NCBI GenBank assembly: GCA_023415335.1
Contig: JAEZLD010000071.1
Span: forward strand, 1 to 55,323
Direction: 5' to 3'
Length of the DNA stretch: 55,323 nt
Source: Bacillota bacterium
GTDB lineage: Bacteria; Bacillota; Clostridia; Clostridiales; Caloramatoraceae
Positions 17,497-25,759 of the stretch are shown here, piece by piece. Made by a program: the position numbers and the translations under genes. The notes beneath the pieces were generated by a model. That model was not told the DNA's origin. It saw only the letters and a program-made list of their open reading frames with translations, and ran no database searches. The stretch's first letter is position 1. Every line of letters begins with the position of its first letter.

Positions 17497-18441
17497 ATGA
17501 AAGGTATCATGCTAATGGGGGAACCCATGGGTCTATTTATAGCCCAGAGTCCTGGACCTCTCGATAAGGTAACGGGCTATTCTCTGGCTGTAGCAGGCGC
17601 AGAATTCAACGTTGCCGTTGGCCTTGCCAGACTTCAGCATTCTGTAACCTATGTTACAAAGCTTGGGAATGATCCTTTTGGAAAGCTTATTGTTAACGTT
17701 CTGTCACAGAATAATATTGGCTGTGAATTTATCACCTTTTCCTCAGAAAGAAACACAGGCTTTATGCTAAAAAGCATGGTCTCCCAGGGAGATCCAGAAA
17801 TATTTTACTTTAGGAAGGGCTCTGCTGCTTCCACATTATCAAAAGAGGATGTAGAGAGCATAGATTTTTCCAAGTACAGCCTAATACATTTAACAGGTAT
17901 ACTGCCTGCACTTACCTCATCTACCAGAGAAGCAGTATATTATTTAATTGAAAAAGCTCACGAAAACAACCTCATAGTTTCATTCGACCCAAATCTTCGT
18001 CCACAGCTTTGGGAAAGTAAGAGCCTTATGATTGATGTAATAAATGACATGGCCTCAAAGGCTGATATTTTCCTCCCTGGTCAAAATGAAGGCCAAATAC
18101 TTATGGGTTCCAGCGATCCAGAGGATATAAGCTGTTTTTATATTAAATCAGGAACAAAAACGGTAATTACAAAGCTAGGAAGCAAGGGCTGCTACGTTGC
18201 CAAAAAAGAAGAAGGTCTTTTCGTACCCGGCTTTAAGGTTGAAAAGATAGTAGATACAGTTGGAGCCGGAGACGGATTTGCTGCAGGAGTAATAAGCGGA
18301 CTTATTGAAGGTATTCCCCTTAAGGATGCTGCACTGCGCGGAAACGCTATAGGTGCCATACAGGTTATGAGCCGTGGGGACAACGATGGTCTGCCAAATC
18401 GCAAACAGCTTTCAGATTTCATGGGGTCTTCAAGCATTTAG
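17497..18441 (+). CDS. kdgK: 2-dehydro-3-deoxygluconokinase (PfkB family)
   Basis: A 314-residue ribokinase-type sugar kinase. The N-terminal GEPMGLFI start, GGAEFN-like AGAEFNVAVGLARL, and the C-terminal VDTVGAGDGFAAGVISG with the catalytic aspartate and anion hole are all present. KdgK phosphorylates 2-keto-3-deoxygluconate to KDPG, the substrate of the aldolase encoded 20 bases downstream. The ATG follows AAGGAG. The operon context makes the KdgK assignment stronger than that of a generic PfkB kinase. Confidence 0.9.
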   Translation: MKGIMLMGEPMGLFIAQSPGPLDKVTGYSLAVAGAEFNVAVGLARLQHSVTYVTKLGNDPFGKLIVNVLSQNNIGCEFITFSSERNTGFMLKSMVSQGDPEIFYFRKGSAASTLSKEDVESIDFSKYSLIHLTGILPALTSSTREAVYYLIEKAHENNLIVSFDPNLRPQLWESKSLMIDVINDMASKADIFLPGQNEGQILMGSSDPEDISCFYIKSGTKTVITKLGSKGCYVAKKEEGLFVPGFKVEKIVDTVGAGDGFAAGVISGLIEGIPLKDAALRGNAIGAIQVMSRGDNDGLPNRKQLSDFMGSSSI

Positions 18442-18461
18442 TTTTATTTAAGGAGTAAATT

Positions 18462-19424
18462 ATGGGTAAAATAATTGATTTTGTTTCAGATATAGGGTTT
18501 GTTCCCTTAGTAGTTATAGATAACGAAGAGGATGCTGCTCCTCTTGGCAATGCATTGGTAGCAGGAGGGATACCTGTTGCCGAAATCACCTTTCGCACAC
18601 CTGCCGCAAGAAAAGCCATTGAACTAATGAGTGCTGGGGTTCCCGAAATAATTGTAGGTGCAGGAACTGTCCATAGCGTGGAGCAGGCAAAGACTGCGGT
18701 AGAATCGGGTGCCAAATTTATTGTAACTCCAGGCTTCAATCCCAAGGTAATAAACTGGTGCCAGGAGCATGATATAGAGGTAATACCTGGAACAGTAACC
18801 CCTTCCGATTTAGAGCAAGCCCTGGATATGGGCATTACAGAGTGCAAGTTCTTTCCTGCTGAGGCATATGGAGGCATCAAAACCCTAAAGGCCCTTGCCG
18901 GCCCCTATGCTGATATAAGGTTCATGCCCACAGGGGGCATTACCACGGACAACATGCTTGATTACCTGTCTCTACAGAACGTAATGGCTGTAGGCGGAAG
19001 CTTCATGGCCCCTGATAAGCTTATAAAAGAAAAAGAGTGGGATCAGATTTCAGCACTTTGTATGGACTCAATAAATAAAATGTTAGGCTTATCTCTTCTG
19101 CATTTAGGAATTAATACAGAAGATTCAGCCGGAGCACTGACAACTGCAAAAGGCCTTTCCTCTCTATTTGGACTGCCTATCGCTGAATATCCGGGAGCTT
19201 ACTTTGCAGGCAGCATGTTTGAAGTAATAAAGGGTAGCTTTCTTGGAGAAAAAGGACATATAGCTGTTCTTACAAACAACATAGACAGAGCAGTTTCCTG
19301 CTTCACAAGAAGAGGTATAGCTTTTAATAAAGAAACAGAAAATCGTGATGTAAATGGAAGGCTAATTACTATTTACTTTAAGGACGAAATAGGAGGCTTT
19401 GCCATTCATCTGCGTCAGAAATAA
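18462..19424 (+). CDS. KDPG/KHG aldolase fused to a VOC (glyoxalase-like) domain
   Basis: Residues 1-208 are a class I Eda aldolase: E near 45 in VAEITFRTPAA, the Schiff-base lysine in GITECKFFPAE and the phosphate loop FMPTGGI. It splits KDPG into pyruvate and glyceraldehyde 3-phosphate. Residues 212-320 are a vicinal oxygen chelate domain (LLHLGINTEDSAGALTTAKG, then GHIAVLTNNIDRAVSCFTRR). Single-domain Eda is about 210 residues, so the extra 110 are a true fusion and no stop separates them. The VOC domain may bind a sugar-acid ligand or catalyse an isomerisation; this is inference. Confidence 0.9.
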   Translation: MGKIIDFVSDIGFVPLVVIDNEEDAAPLGNALVAGGIPVAEITFRTPAARKAIELMSAGVPEIIVGAGTVHSVEQAKTAVESGAKFIVTPGFNPKVINWCQEHDIEVIPGTVTPSDLEQALDMGITECKFFPAEAYGGIKTLKALAGPYADIRFMPTGGITTDNMLDYLSLQNVMAVGGSFMAPDKLIKEKEWDQISALCMDSINKMLGLSLLHLGINTEDSAGALTTAKGLSSLFGLPIAEYPGAYFAGSMFEVIKGSFLGEKGHIAVLTNNIDRAVSCFTRRGIAFNKETENRDVNGRLITIYFKDEIGGFAIHLRQK

Positions 19425-19443
19425 AAAAGTAAGGGGAGGGCTT

Positions 19444-20817
19444 ATGTATACCATAGGAATAGATATTGGCTCTACATATATTAAATCTGCAGTCTTTGAT
19501 TTAGAAAGCCAAAGCTGTGGCAATCACATATCTATACCTTTTCCATCAAGGCTTCCTCAGAAGCATTCCGAATGCTTTGAGGTTCCAGCGTATGACATCC
19601 TTAATATAGTACAGGGTATCATTGACAATACAATAAAAGACAATTCCATAGATTATATCCTTTTTTCTACTCAGATGCATGGATTTATATACGAACCAGA
19701 AAACTCCTGCCTATCTCCCGTATATGTTTCCTGGCAGGATTCCACCTGCACACTTCCTGAATTGGAGGGAAACAAAAGCTCCCTGGAAGCAATAAGCTGC
19801 CTGCTCTCTGAAGGAGAGCTCAGCAGCTCAGGCATTGGCCTTAAGCCAAGCCTTGGAATGTGTAACCTTTATGCCCGCCTGAATAGAAAATCTTCTCCTA
19901 TTCATTCATCAGGAGAACTATTCACCCTTGGCTCCTGGCTTATATATAAGCTTACAGGCAACAATATATGTCATACAACAAATGCTGCCCCTCTTGGACT
20001 TGCCGACATAACCCATAACTGCTGGAATCAAAGCCTAGTGCATACCCTAGGCTTCCAAAACATAAGACTTCCAGAAATAGCAGGGTCTGATTTTCAGGTC
20101 TGCGGCTACTACAAGGGAATCGCAGTGCTTCCTGATTACGGAGACCAGCAGGTTAGTATACTTGGAGCACAACCTTCCTCAGGGGATGTACTTGTTAATA
20201 TAGCTACTGCCGGGCAAATATCTATAAATACTGACTGCTATAATCCCGGAGAGTACGAAATACGTCCATTTTTCCAGTCTACTTATATCAATACTATTTC
20301 CAATATGCCCTCTGGCCGCAATCTAGCTGTATTAACAGGTTTTTTCCGTGAGGTGGTGGAGTGCCTTACAGCCGTGTCCTTAACAGATTCCCAGATATAC
20401 GACAGTCTCCATAAGCTTTGGCAGTCAGGAAAAGGCAGAAGTAATGGGCTTATAGCTGATACATTGTTTTTTCCTACTGATAAAAGGTCCTCAGGAGGAA
20501 GCATTAGTAATATAAAGGCTGATAATTTCAATCCTGCCACCCTGCTATGCTCCTTCTACGAAAACATATCAGAAATATATGAGAAAAACATATATACCCT
20601 GCTTTTAGGTAAGATACCTCAAAGACTTCTTTTCCTTGGTGGGGTAAGCCACAAAAACCCGGACCTTGTTGAAGCAATTTCCTCCAGACTCAAGACTCCA
20701 TATGCTATGGCACCTATGACAGATGAATCCTTAAATGGTATGTACAGATTATCTCTTATGGCCTGCGGCAAAATAAACTCAATTACAGCCAACACAAAAA
20801 TGTGTTTAAATCCATGA
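19444..20817 (+). CDS. FGGY family carbohydrate kinase (sedoheptulokinase-like)
   Basis: About 457 residues with the actin-like ATPase fold. The phosphate-1 motif is TIGIDIGSTYIKSAVFD, the sugar-binding part has FSTQMHGFIY and YVSWQD, and LPDYGDQQVSILGA carries a catalytic-type aspartate. The QMHG and SWQD motifs recall sedoheptulokinase-like members, but the substrate is uncertain. The ATG at 19444 follows GGGGAGGG; the longer frame from 19399 overlaps the aldolase gene. It is part of the kdgK operon and so may phosphorylate a related keto-sugar. Confidence 0.82.
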   Translation: MYTIGIDIGSTYIKSAVFDLESQSCGNHISIPFPSRLPQKHSECFEVPAYDILNIVQGIIDNTIKDNSIDYILFSTQMHGFIYEPENSCLSPVYVSWQDSTCTLPELEGNKSSLEAISCLLSEGELSSSGIGLKPSLGMCNLYARLNRKSSPIHSSGELFTLGSWLIYKLTGNNICHTTNAAPLGLADITHNCWNQSLVHTLGFQNIRLPEIAGSDFQVCGYYKGIAVLPDYGDQQVSILGAQPSSGDVLVNIATAGQISINTDCYNPGEYEIRPFFQSTYINTISNMPSGRNLAVLTGFFREVVECLTAVSLTDSQIYDSLHKLWQSGKGRSNGLIADTLFFPTDKRSSGGSISNIKADNFNPATLLCSFYENISEIYEKNIYTLLLGKIPQRLLFLGGVSHKNPDLVEAISSRLKTPYAMAPMTDESLNGMYRLSLMACGKINSITANTKMCLNP

Positions 20818-20835
20818 ATAGAAAGGAATTTTACT

Positions 20836-21594
20836 ATGAACCTGCTTAAAGAACGATTAAATAAGAACGAATTTGTTCTAGGAACAATGATAAGCGAGAT
20901 ATCCTCTCCAAACATCCCACGAATGCTCCAGTCTGGAGGATTTGAGTTTGCTATTCTGGATTGCGAACATGGCTGCTTTGATTATTCCCAGGCTTCAGGC
21001 ATCATAGGTATTGCTGCCGGAATACATATGCCTATTATAGTAAGGCTTCCAGAAATACGCCGTGAGGTAATAACAAAATATATGGATATGGGCGCCACTG
21101 GCCTTATGGCCCCTATGACAGGCTGCAGGGAGGATATGGAGGCTATTGTCAGGTTTTCCAAATACCATCCTTTGGGTAAAAGAGGCATATCTACCCAGCG
21201 TGCACACACAAGCTACAATCCTCCTCCTCTTTCAAGCTATATGAAAAAGGCAAACGATGAAACAATTATAATTGCCCAGCTTGAAACAAAAGAAGGAATA
21301 GCCAATGCTGAGGACATATTGTCTGTAGAAGGTGTAGATTGTGCGTTAATTGGACCTAATGACTTATCCTGTGATTTAGGCCGTCCAGGCGACATCACTG
21401 CCAGCGAGGTACAATACTGCATCAGGATGGCTATAGCTGCAGCAAAGAAGCTAAACAAGCCCTGTGGAATTATCTCCGGCAGCATGCCACTTCTTAAAAA
21501 CTGTAGAGAAATGGGCATGACGGTATTCAGCTGTAGTAGCGAAATCGGACTCATAATCTCAGGGGCAAAGGGAATAGTTAATCAATTTAAATAA
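20836..21594 (+). CDS. HpcH/HpaI-family class II aldolase
   Basis: A 252-residue metal-dependent aldolase. The motifs are FAILDCEHGCFD (catalytic histidine), IVRLPE (arginine), QLETKEGIANAEDI (metal glutamate) and CALIGPNDLSCDLG (metal aspartate). Family members cleave 2-keto-3-deoxy-L-rhamnonate or 4-hydroxy-2-oxoheptanedioate. Here it ends an operon that already encodes a KDPG aldolase, so the operon probably handles a second, non-phosphorylated or differently branched keto-deoxy acid. The exact substrate is not readable. Confidence 0.87.
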   Translation: MNLLKERLNKNEFVLGTMISEISSPNIPRMLQSGGFEFAILDCEHGCFDYSQASGIIGIAAGIHMPIIVRLPEIRREVITKYMDMGATGLMAPMTGCREDMEAIVRFSKYHPLGKRGISTQRAHTSYNPPPLSSYMKKANDETIIIAQLETKEGIANAEDILSVEGVDCALIGPNDLSCDLGRPGDITASEVQYCIRMAIAAAKKLNKPCGIISGSMPLLKNCREMGMTVFSCSSEIGLIISGAKGIVNQFK

Positions 21595-21661
21595 AGCCTT
21601 TTCCAACTAATTATTTTATATATTAGTACATGTTGACAATCCTCTGTTCGAAGAATGAAGC

Positions 21662-21701
21662 ACAATAACCCCCATACAATAAGCTGTATGGGGGTTATTG
21701 T
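21662..21701. terminator. Strong bidirectional terminator
   Basis: A 17-bp perfect stem (core AATAACCCCCATACA) with a 6-base loop, between the convergent aldolase and transglutaminase genes. Confidence 0.9.
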
Positions 21702-21723
21702 AATTAAATTTAATGCTAATACT

Positions 21724-22869
21724 TTAATACAAATACTTTGCACTATAGCTTGTATTCTTAATAACCTCACTTCCCTGGGTGCTTGCGAAGGTTGGATCCA
21801 TTAGCTCCCAACTGTTACCATCAAAGTATATCACACCATCTATCCAGCCCTTGCCAGATACATAAACACTTATCCATGCATGGTATGCAGAGCCTGCATA
21901 TCCTACCACCAGCTTCGTAGGGATACTCTGGCTTCTGAGCATAGCTGTCATAAGAGCTGCATAATCGAAGCAAATCCCCATCTTTGTAGCAAGAACGTTA
22001 TCTATGTTGGGCAGATATCCGCTTGATACTGTGCTTGCCTTATTATAATCATAGCTTATGTTTGTTGCCACATAGCTGTATACCTTCTGCACCTTGTCAA
22101 GAGTTGAGGAGCTTCCGGATATAACCTGCCTTGCCACTGCTACAGCCCTGCTGGAGGATGTATAGTTAACATACTGGTTTGCATGAAGGAAGGGTGCAAA
22201 CTGATTGTTAAGACTTACACTGATAGACTGAGAAAATTCCGTTGCATATTTTGTTCCAGACACGTTTTTATATACCTTTACCGTATAGCTTCCATTTCCT
22301 CCTGACAGAGGGAAAGTCTCATAGTTTCCGGAACTATTCAGGTTATAGGTATATACAGTTCCATCAGGAACAGTAATTCTAAGCTTTATTTTACCACTGC
22401 CCCCTATGTATTTGGCCATTATATAACCATCTGACTTGTGTGAAGCGTCAATAACAGCCTTATCATTACTATAGGTCTCACTTCCAGATGCCTCAGGTGT
22501 TATATTGACAGGAACAGGTGCAGGCCCGTTCTCAACCACTGTACCTGTTCCCTTATCCGGCTGCTTAACGGTTGGAGCAGGAGTAGAGGCTACTTTTTTT
22601 GTAGGCGTTGTAGTGGTTGATTTTGTCGGTGTTGGATTTTCTGCTGTGCTATCAGTTGGTGCAGGAGTAATCTCTTCTGTTGGAGTGGGTGTTGCTTCCT
22701 GCGTGAGCGTTGGGGTAGTCTCCACTGTCGGAGTAGGTGTTGTCTTATCGTCCTCTCCCGGGGAGGCAATTTTCCCCTTGTTAGAGCAGCCTGATAGCAT
22801 GGATATAACTAAAAGCATGGACATTATATACGCCGCAGCACCGTGAAAACTCTTTTTTCTTTTGTTCAT
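21724..22869 (-). CDS. Transglutaminase-like lipoprotein
   Basis: A 381-residue protein. The signal peptide ends in the lipobox MLSGC near residue 28, so it is lipid-anchored outside the cell. A Thr/Pro-rich linker (TPTPTVETTPTL type, residues 40-100) follows. The C-terminal transglutaminase-like domain has its triad in MGICFDYAALM (Cys), SAYHAWISVYV (His) and WELMDPTF (Asp). Bacterial members act as proteases or peptide-modifying enzymes rather than true cross-linkers. The linker suggests it reaches through the wall. Confidence 0.9.
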   Translation of the reverse strand: MNKRKKSFHGAAAYIMSMLLVISMLSGCSNKGKIASPGEDDKTTPTPTVETTPTLTQEATPTPTEEITPAPTDSTAENPTPTKSTTTTPTKKVASTPAPTVKQPDKGTGTVVENGPAPVPVNITPEASGSETYSNDKAVIDASHKSDGYIMAKYIGGSGKIKLRITVPDGTVYTYNLNSSGNYETFPLSGGNGSYTVKVYKNVSGTKYATEFSQSISVSLNNQFAPFLHANQYVNYTSSSRAVAVARQVISGSSSTLDKVQKVYSYVATNISYDYNKASTVSSGYLPNIDNVLATKMGICFDYAALMTAMLRSQSIPTKLVVGYAGSAYHAWISVYVSGKGWIDGVIYFDGNSWELMDPTFASTQGSEVIKNTSYSAKYLY

Positions 22870-22939
22870 AACATCATTTCCTTTCTGTAATATTATTATG
22901 TATTAGAGCTGTAGCTCAGATATATACTTTGTAATTTTT

Positions 22940-23998
22940 CTAGCGTTGAAGCCTTCTTGCTATCAGCTCCATATTAATGGCATACCTTATGGCACATTCT
23001 CTGGAGATAATACCCCTCTGACAGAGATTTGTAAGACTGGTATCCATACCAATCATACCATCTGCTGCAGATGAGTTGATTACAGTATCTACCTGGTGTA
23101 TCTTAGATTCCCTTATCATATTTCTGATAGCACCATTGATCTTCATTATCTCAAATGCAGGTACTACACCCTGCTCCAGAGTTGGAACAAGCTGCTGGGA
23201 CACCACTGCCTGAAGCACCATTGCCAGCTGTACTCTTATCTGCTGCTGCTGGTTAGGTGGGAATACGTCAATAATTCTGTCTATGGTATTTGCAGCTCCC
23301 ACCGTATGCAGTGTAGATATAACAAGATGCCCTGTTTCAGCTGCAGTCATAGCAGTTTTTATGGTCTCAAAATCCCTCATTTCACCAAGCAGTATTACAT
23401 CAGGAGCCTGCCTTAGTGAAGCCCTCAGGGCAGATACATAGCTTTCTGTATCCAGGCATATCTCCCTCTGGCTTACAATGCTTTTCTTATTGGTATGAAG
23501 GTACTCTATTGGTTCCTCAAGAGTTATAATATGCGATTGTCTGGTAGAGTTTATGGCATCTATCATGCATGCTAGTGTTGTGGATTTCCCACTGCCGGCA
23601 GGTCCTGTCACCAGCACCAGGCCCTTGGTAATTTGAGAAAGCCCTATAACCTCCACCGGTATATGAAGCTCTCTGTAATCAGGTATTCCAAATGGCACTG
23701 TCCTTATAACCGCTGCCAGGGAACCCCTCTGCTTGTAGGTACTGGCCCTGAATCTGGACAAACCTTCTACTGTAAAGGAAAAATCATCGTCTCCTCCTTC
23801 AGTAAGATAAGCTATGTCCCTTTCTGCAATGCTGTATATCTCCCTTATAAGCTTTTCTGATCCATCACGCATTAGCACTTGATCTTCCTGTGCTACTATG
23901 TTTCCATTTTCCTTAAGTGCTGCAGGAAATCCTGCCACTATAAAAATATCTGATGCATTTTTTTCTATAGCACTTTTTAACAATTGCTGTAATTTCAT
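22940..23998 (-). CDS. pilT: PilT-like type IV pilus retraction ATPase
   Basis: About 352 residues. The N-terminal PAS-like part carries NASDIFIVAG. Walker A is GPAGSGKSTT, the Asp box is LRASLRQAPDVILLGEMRD and the His box is AETGHLVISTLHT. Hexameric PilT drives pilus disassembly and twitching. The ATG at 23998 follows AAGGAG; the longer frame from 24028 does not. It is last in a six-gene operon with pilC and four small membrane proteins. No PilB extension ATPase or prepilin peptidase is in the window. Confidence 0.93.
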   Translation of the reverse strand: MKLQQLLKSAIEKNASDIFIVAGFPAALKENGNIVAQEDQVLMRDGSEKLIREIYSIAERDIAYLTEGGDDDFSFTVEGLSRFRASTYKQRGSLAAVIRTVPFGIPDYRELHIPVEVIGLSQITKGLVLVTGPAGSGKSTTLACMIDAINSTRQSHIITLEEPIEYLHTNKKSIVSQREICLDTESYVSALRASLRQAPDVILLGEMRDFETIKTAMTAAETGHLVISTLHTVGAANTIDRIIDVFPPNQQQQIRVQLAMVLQAVVSQQLVPTLEQGVVPAFEIMKINGAIRNMIRESKIHQVDTVINSSAADGMIGMDTSLTNLCQRGIISRECAIRYAINMELIARRLQR

Positions 23999-24009
23999 AT
24001 TATTTCTCC

Positions 24010-24474
24010 TTACTGGTTGTCTCCCCATACATGTATATGCTCATCTATATTCCACTGGCCTGTTCTTGTTAGCTGCCAGGCCTTGATTTCAATATTCTCC
24101 ATGTTGATAGAAAGCCCTACCTGAAGGCTCTGGTTTTCATCAACACTACGGCTATATCCTATATAAAGTCTTCCATTTTCTATAGCCAGGTATAAATCCT
24201 CCGGCATATTATCCATATCTTCCAGTTTAATTTTAAGTTTCTCTAGACTGTCACTGCTTTTCCATACCTCATATATCCTACCTAGTATAGCCTCACAATC
24301 CCAGTCAGCAGCATAATAGTTTTTCACTGCAGCAGAGGATTTCTCTACAAGCTTTTTTTCAGATCTTGCTGTTACCAGGGATAACACTGCAAAAATGGTC
24401 AGACACAGCACCGCAAACACCATTACAATTGAGGATAGGCCCGCATTTATCCCTGGTGCTTTCTTTCTGGCCAT
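24010..24474 (-). CDS. Pilus-cluster membrane protein (PilX/minor-pilin-like)
   Basis: About 154 residues. A basic, Gly-containing N-terminus (MARKKAPGINAGLSSIVMVF) leads into one hydrophobic helix and then an extracellular domain with two cysteines or fewer. It lacks a clear prepilin cleavage site with Glu at +5. Position between a pilin-like gene and pilT suggests a minor pilin or assembly protein. It starts one base past the upstream stop, so it is translationally coupled. Confidence 0.65.
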   Translation of the reverse strand: MARKKAPGINAGLSSIVMVFAVLCLTIFAVLSLVTARSEKKLVEKSSAAVKNYYAADWDCEAILGRIYEVWKSSDSLEKLKIKLEDMDNMPEDLYLAIENGRLYIGYSRSVDENQSLQVGLSINMENIEIKAWQLTRTGQWNIDEHIHVWGDNQ

Positions 24475-24475
24475 A

Positions 24476-24919
24476 CTAATCCACATCCTCCAACGTCTTT
24501 ACATTCAGAGAGAATATACATTCCCCAGTGCCACCACCGCTACATTTTTCTGCATATATGTGCGCGCTTTTAACATTGCCCGCCATACCCTTATCCTCAA
24601 CTATCAGCATGAATTCCGCATTATATTCATCCTTAGTTTCATTCCAATCTCTGTCATAATACACCCTAGCGCATCCCATGTTATATCCTCCGTTAATTAT
24701 CTCTGCTGTCCTTTCAATATCGCCACTGCTAGCCTTATAAACCTCTGCTGCAGACTGGCAGAGTGATGTAGCACTGCTTAGATTTCTGCTGTAAGCTGTA
24801 TCCTCTGAGGCCGCTGCAAACACCCTTATGCATATTGCAGAGCATATAGAGAAAAAAAGCAGTGCTATTACCATTTCGATAAGAAACAAACTGGACTTAG
24901 ATGCCTCTCCAGATTGCAC
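24476..24919 (-). CDS. Prepilin-like protein (PilV-type minor pilin)
   Basis: About 147 residues. The N-terminus MQSGEASKSSLFLIEMVIAL fits a class III prepilin signal, with Glu five residues after a cleavage point next to Ser instead of the usual Gly. The hydrophobic helix FLIEMVIALLFFSICSAICI would form the pilus core. The globular part has a pair of cysteines (KCSGGGTGEC). I start at the GTG at 24919 with GGAGG seven bases upstream; another GTG six bases earlier is too close. Confidence 0.72.
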   Translation of the reverse strand: MQSGEASKSSLFLIEMVIALLFFSICSAICIRVFAAASEDTAYSRNLSSATSLCQSAAEVYKASSGDIERTAEIINGGYNMGCARVYYDRDWNETKDEYNAEFMLIVEDKGMAGNVKSAHIYAEKCSGGGTGECIFSLNVKTLEDVD

Positions 24920-24930
24920 AACCACCCCTC

Positions 24931-25419
24931 CTACCTATGTGAATTTATACTTATGTACATACTAATGTCTCTGCCGCCTTCGCCGGTACAGGTTACTTTA
25001 ATAAGATTGTCTTCCTTTTTCTCAAACCTCAATCCTGAATTCTCTATTATTATTTCTCCATCCTCAGGCATAAGCTGTAAGCCTTTTTCTGTGAAAAGCT
25101 CCATTACATAGCCATTATAGGTATATATGAATGTCACAAAATCGCTTCCCCCAAGTCTCTCCTCCAGGGCCAATGCCTGGCCATCTCCAAACTGCTGAAG
25201 ATATACTCCTCCGGAAGCATCGTAATGTTGTACCTTAGAAGCCACATATGATAAACAGGTCCTTTCAGTGTATCTGTTTTCCATTGACCTTACCGTATTC
25301 TTATAAACCCCTGCCCCTATTATCAGTACCAAAAGTACTGCTGCTGCAAAGGCACAGAAAAGTGTCAGCGCAAATACCCTATCTATTGTATGGCGCTGCC
25401 CTCTTGTTACTGTCCTCAT
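24931..25419 (-). CDS. DUF4860-type pilus-cluster protein
   Basis: About 162 residues with a basic N-terminus and one membrane helix (ALTLFCAFAAAVLLVLIIGA), then an extracellular beta-rich domain. The combination matches DUF4860 proteins found in clostridial type IV pilus operons. The ATG at 25419 follows GAGGTGA. Its gaps to the neighbouring genes are only 4-11 bases, so it belongs to the pilus operon. Function is otherwise unknown. Confidence 0.7.
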   Translation of the reverse strand: MRTVTRGQRHTIDRVFALTLFCAFAAAVLLVLIIGAGVYKNTVRSMENRYTERTCLSYVASKVQHYDASGGVYLQQFGDGQALALEERLGGSDFVTFIYTYNGYVMELFTEKGLQLMPEDGEIIIENSGLRFEKKEDNLIKVTCTGEGGRDISMYISINSHR

Positions 25420-25423
25420 GCAA

Positions 25424-25750
25424 TCACCTCTCAAGCACCGTAATATCAGGTATTATATTGGACGCAAATATAGTATATGAAACCTCATATTTGCTTTCAT
25501 CTATGCTAAGTCCATAGTTCTCCTTCATATAGTCATAGCTTGGAGGATAGCATCCCTCTATGGCATAGCAGGTTACAACCGCCCTGCGTATGCTTTCCTC
25601 CGCCAGACGCTTTTCCTCTCCTTTACTTCTCTCCCCCGCATCCTTTATTCCAAATATCAATGCCCCACATACAACACCTATAATAAGTGCAGTAGGAATA
25701 ACTGTCCTTGCAGCTGATAGAAGTCTGTAATGTATTCCACTTTTCCTCAT
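25424..25750 (-). CDS. Small single-pass pilus-cluster protein
   Basis: A 108-residue protein with one N-terminal membrane helix (VIPTALIIGVVCGALIFGI) and a short charged extracellular domain containing two cysteines (CYAIEGC) that could form a disulfide. It starts behind GGAGGAAG, nine bases past the pilC stop. The length and placement resemble the small pilin-like proteins of Gram-positive type IV pilus operons, but no cleavage motif is visible. Confidence 0.6.
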   Translation of the reverse strand: MRKSGIHYRLLSAARTVIPTALIIGVVCGALIFGIKDAGERSKGEEKRLAEESIRRAVVTCYAIEGCYPPSYDYMKENYGLSIDESKYEVSYTIFASNIIPDITVLER

Positions 25751-25759
25751 AGCTTCCTC

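Noticed and set aside
22505..22846. 113-codon open frame on the plus strand within the transglutaminase lipoprotein gene
   Set aside because: It is the antisense of the Thr/Pro-repeat linker, gives a low-complexity Val/Gly protein and has no ribosome site.
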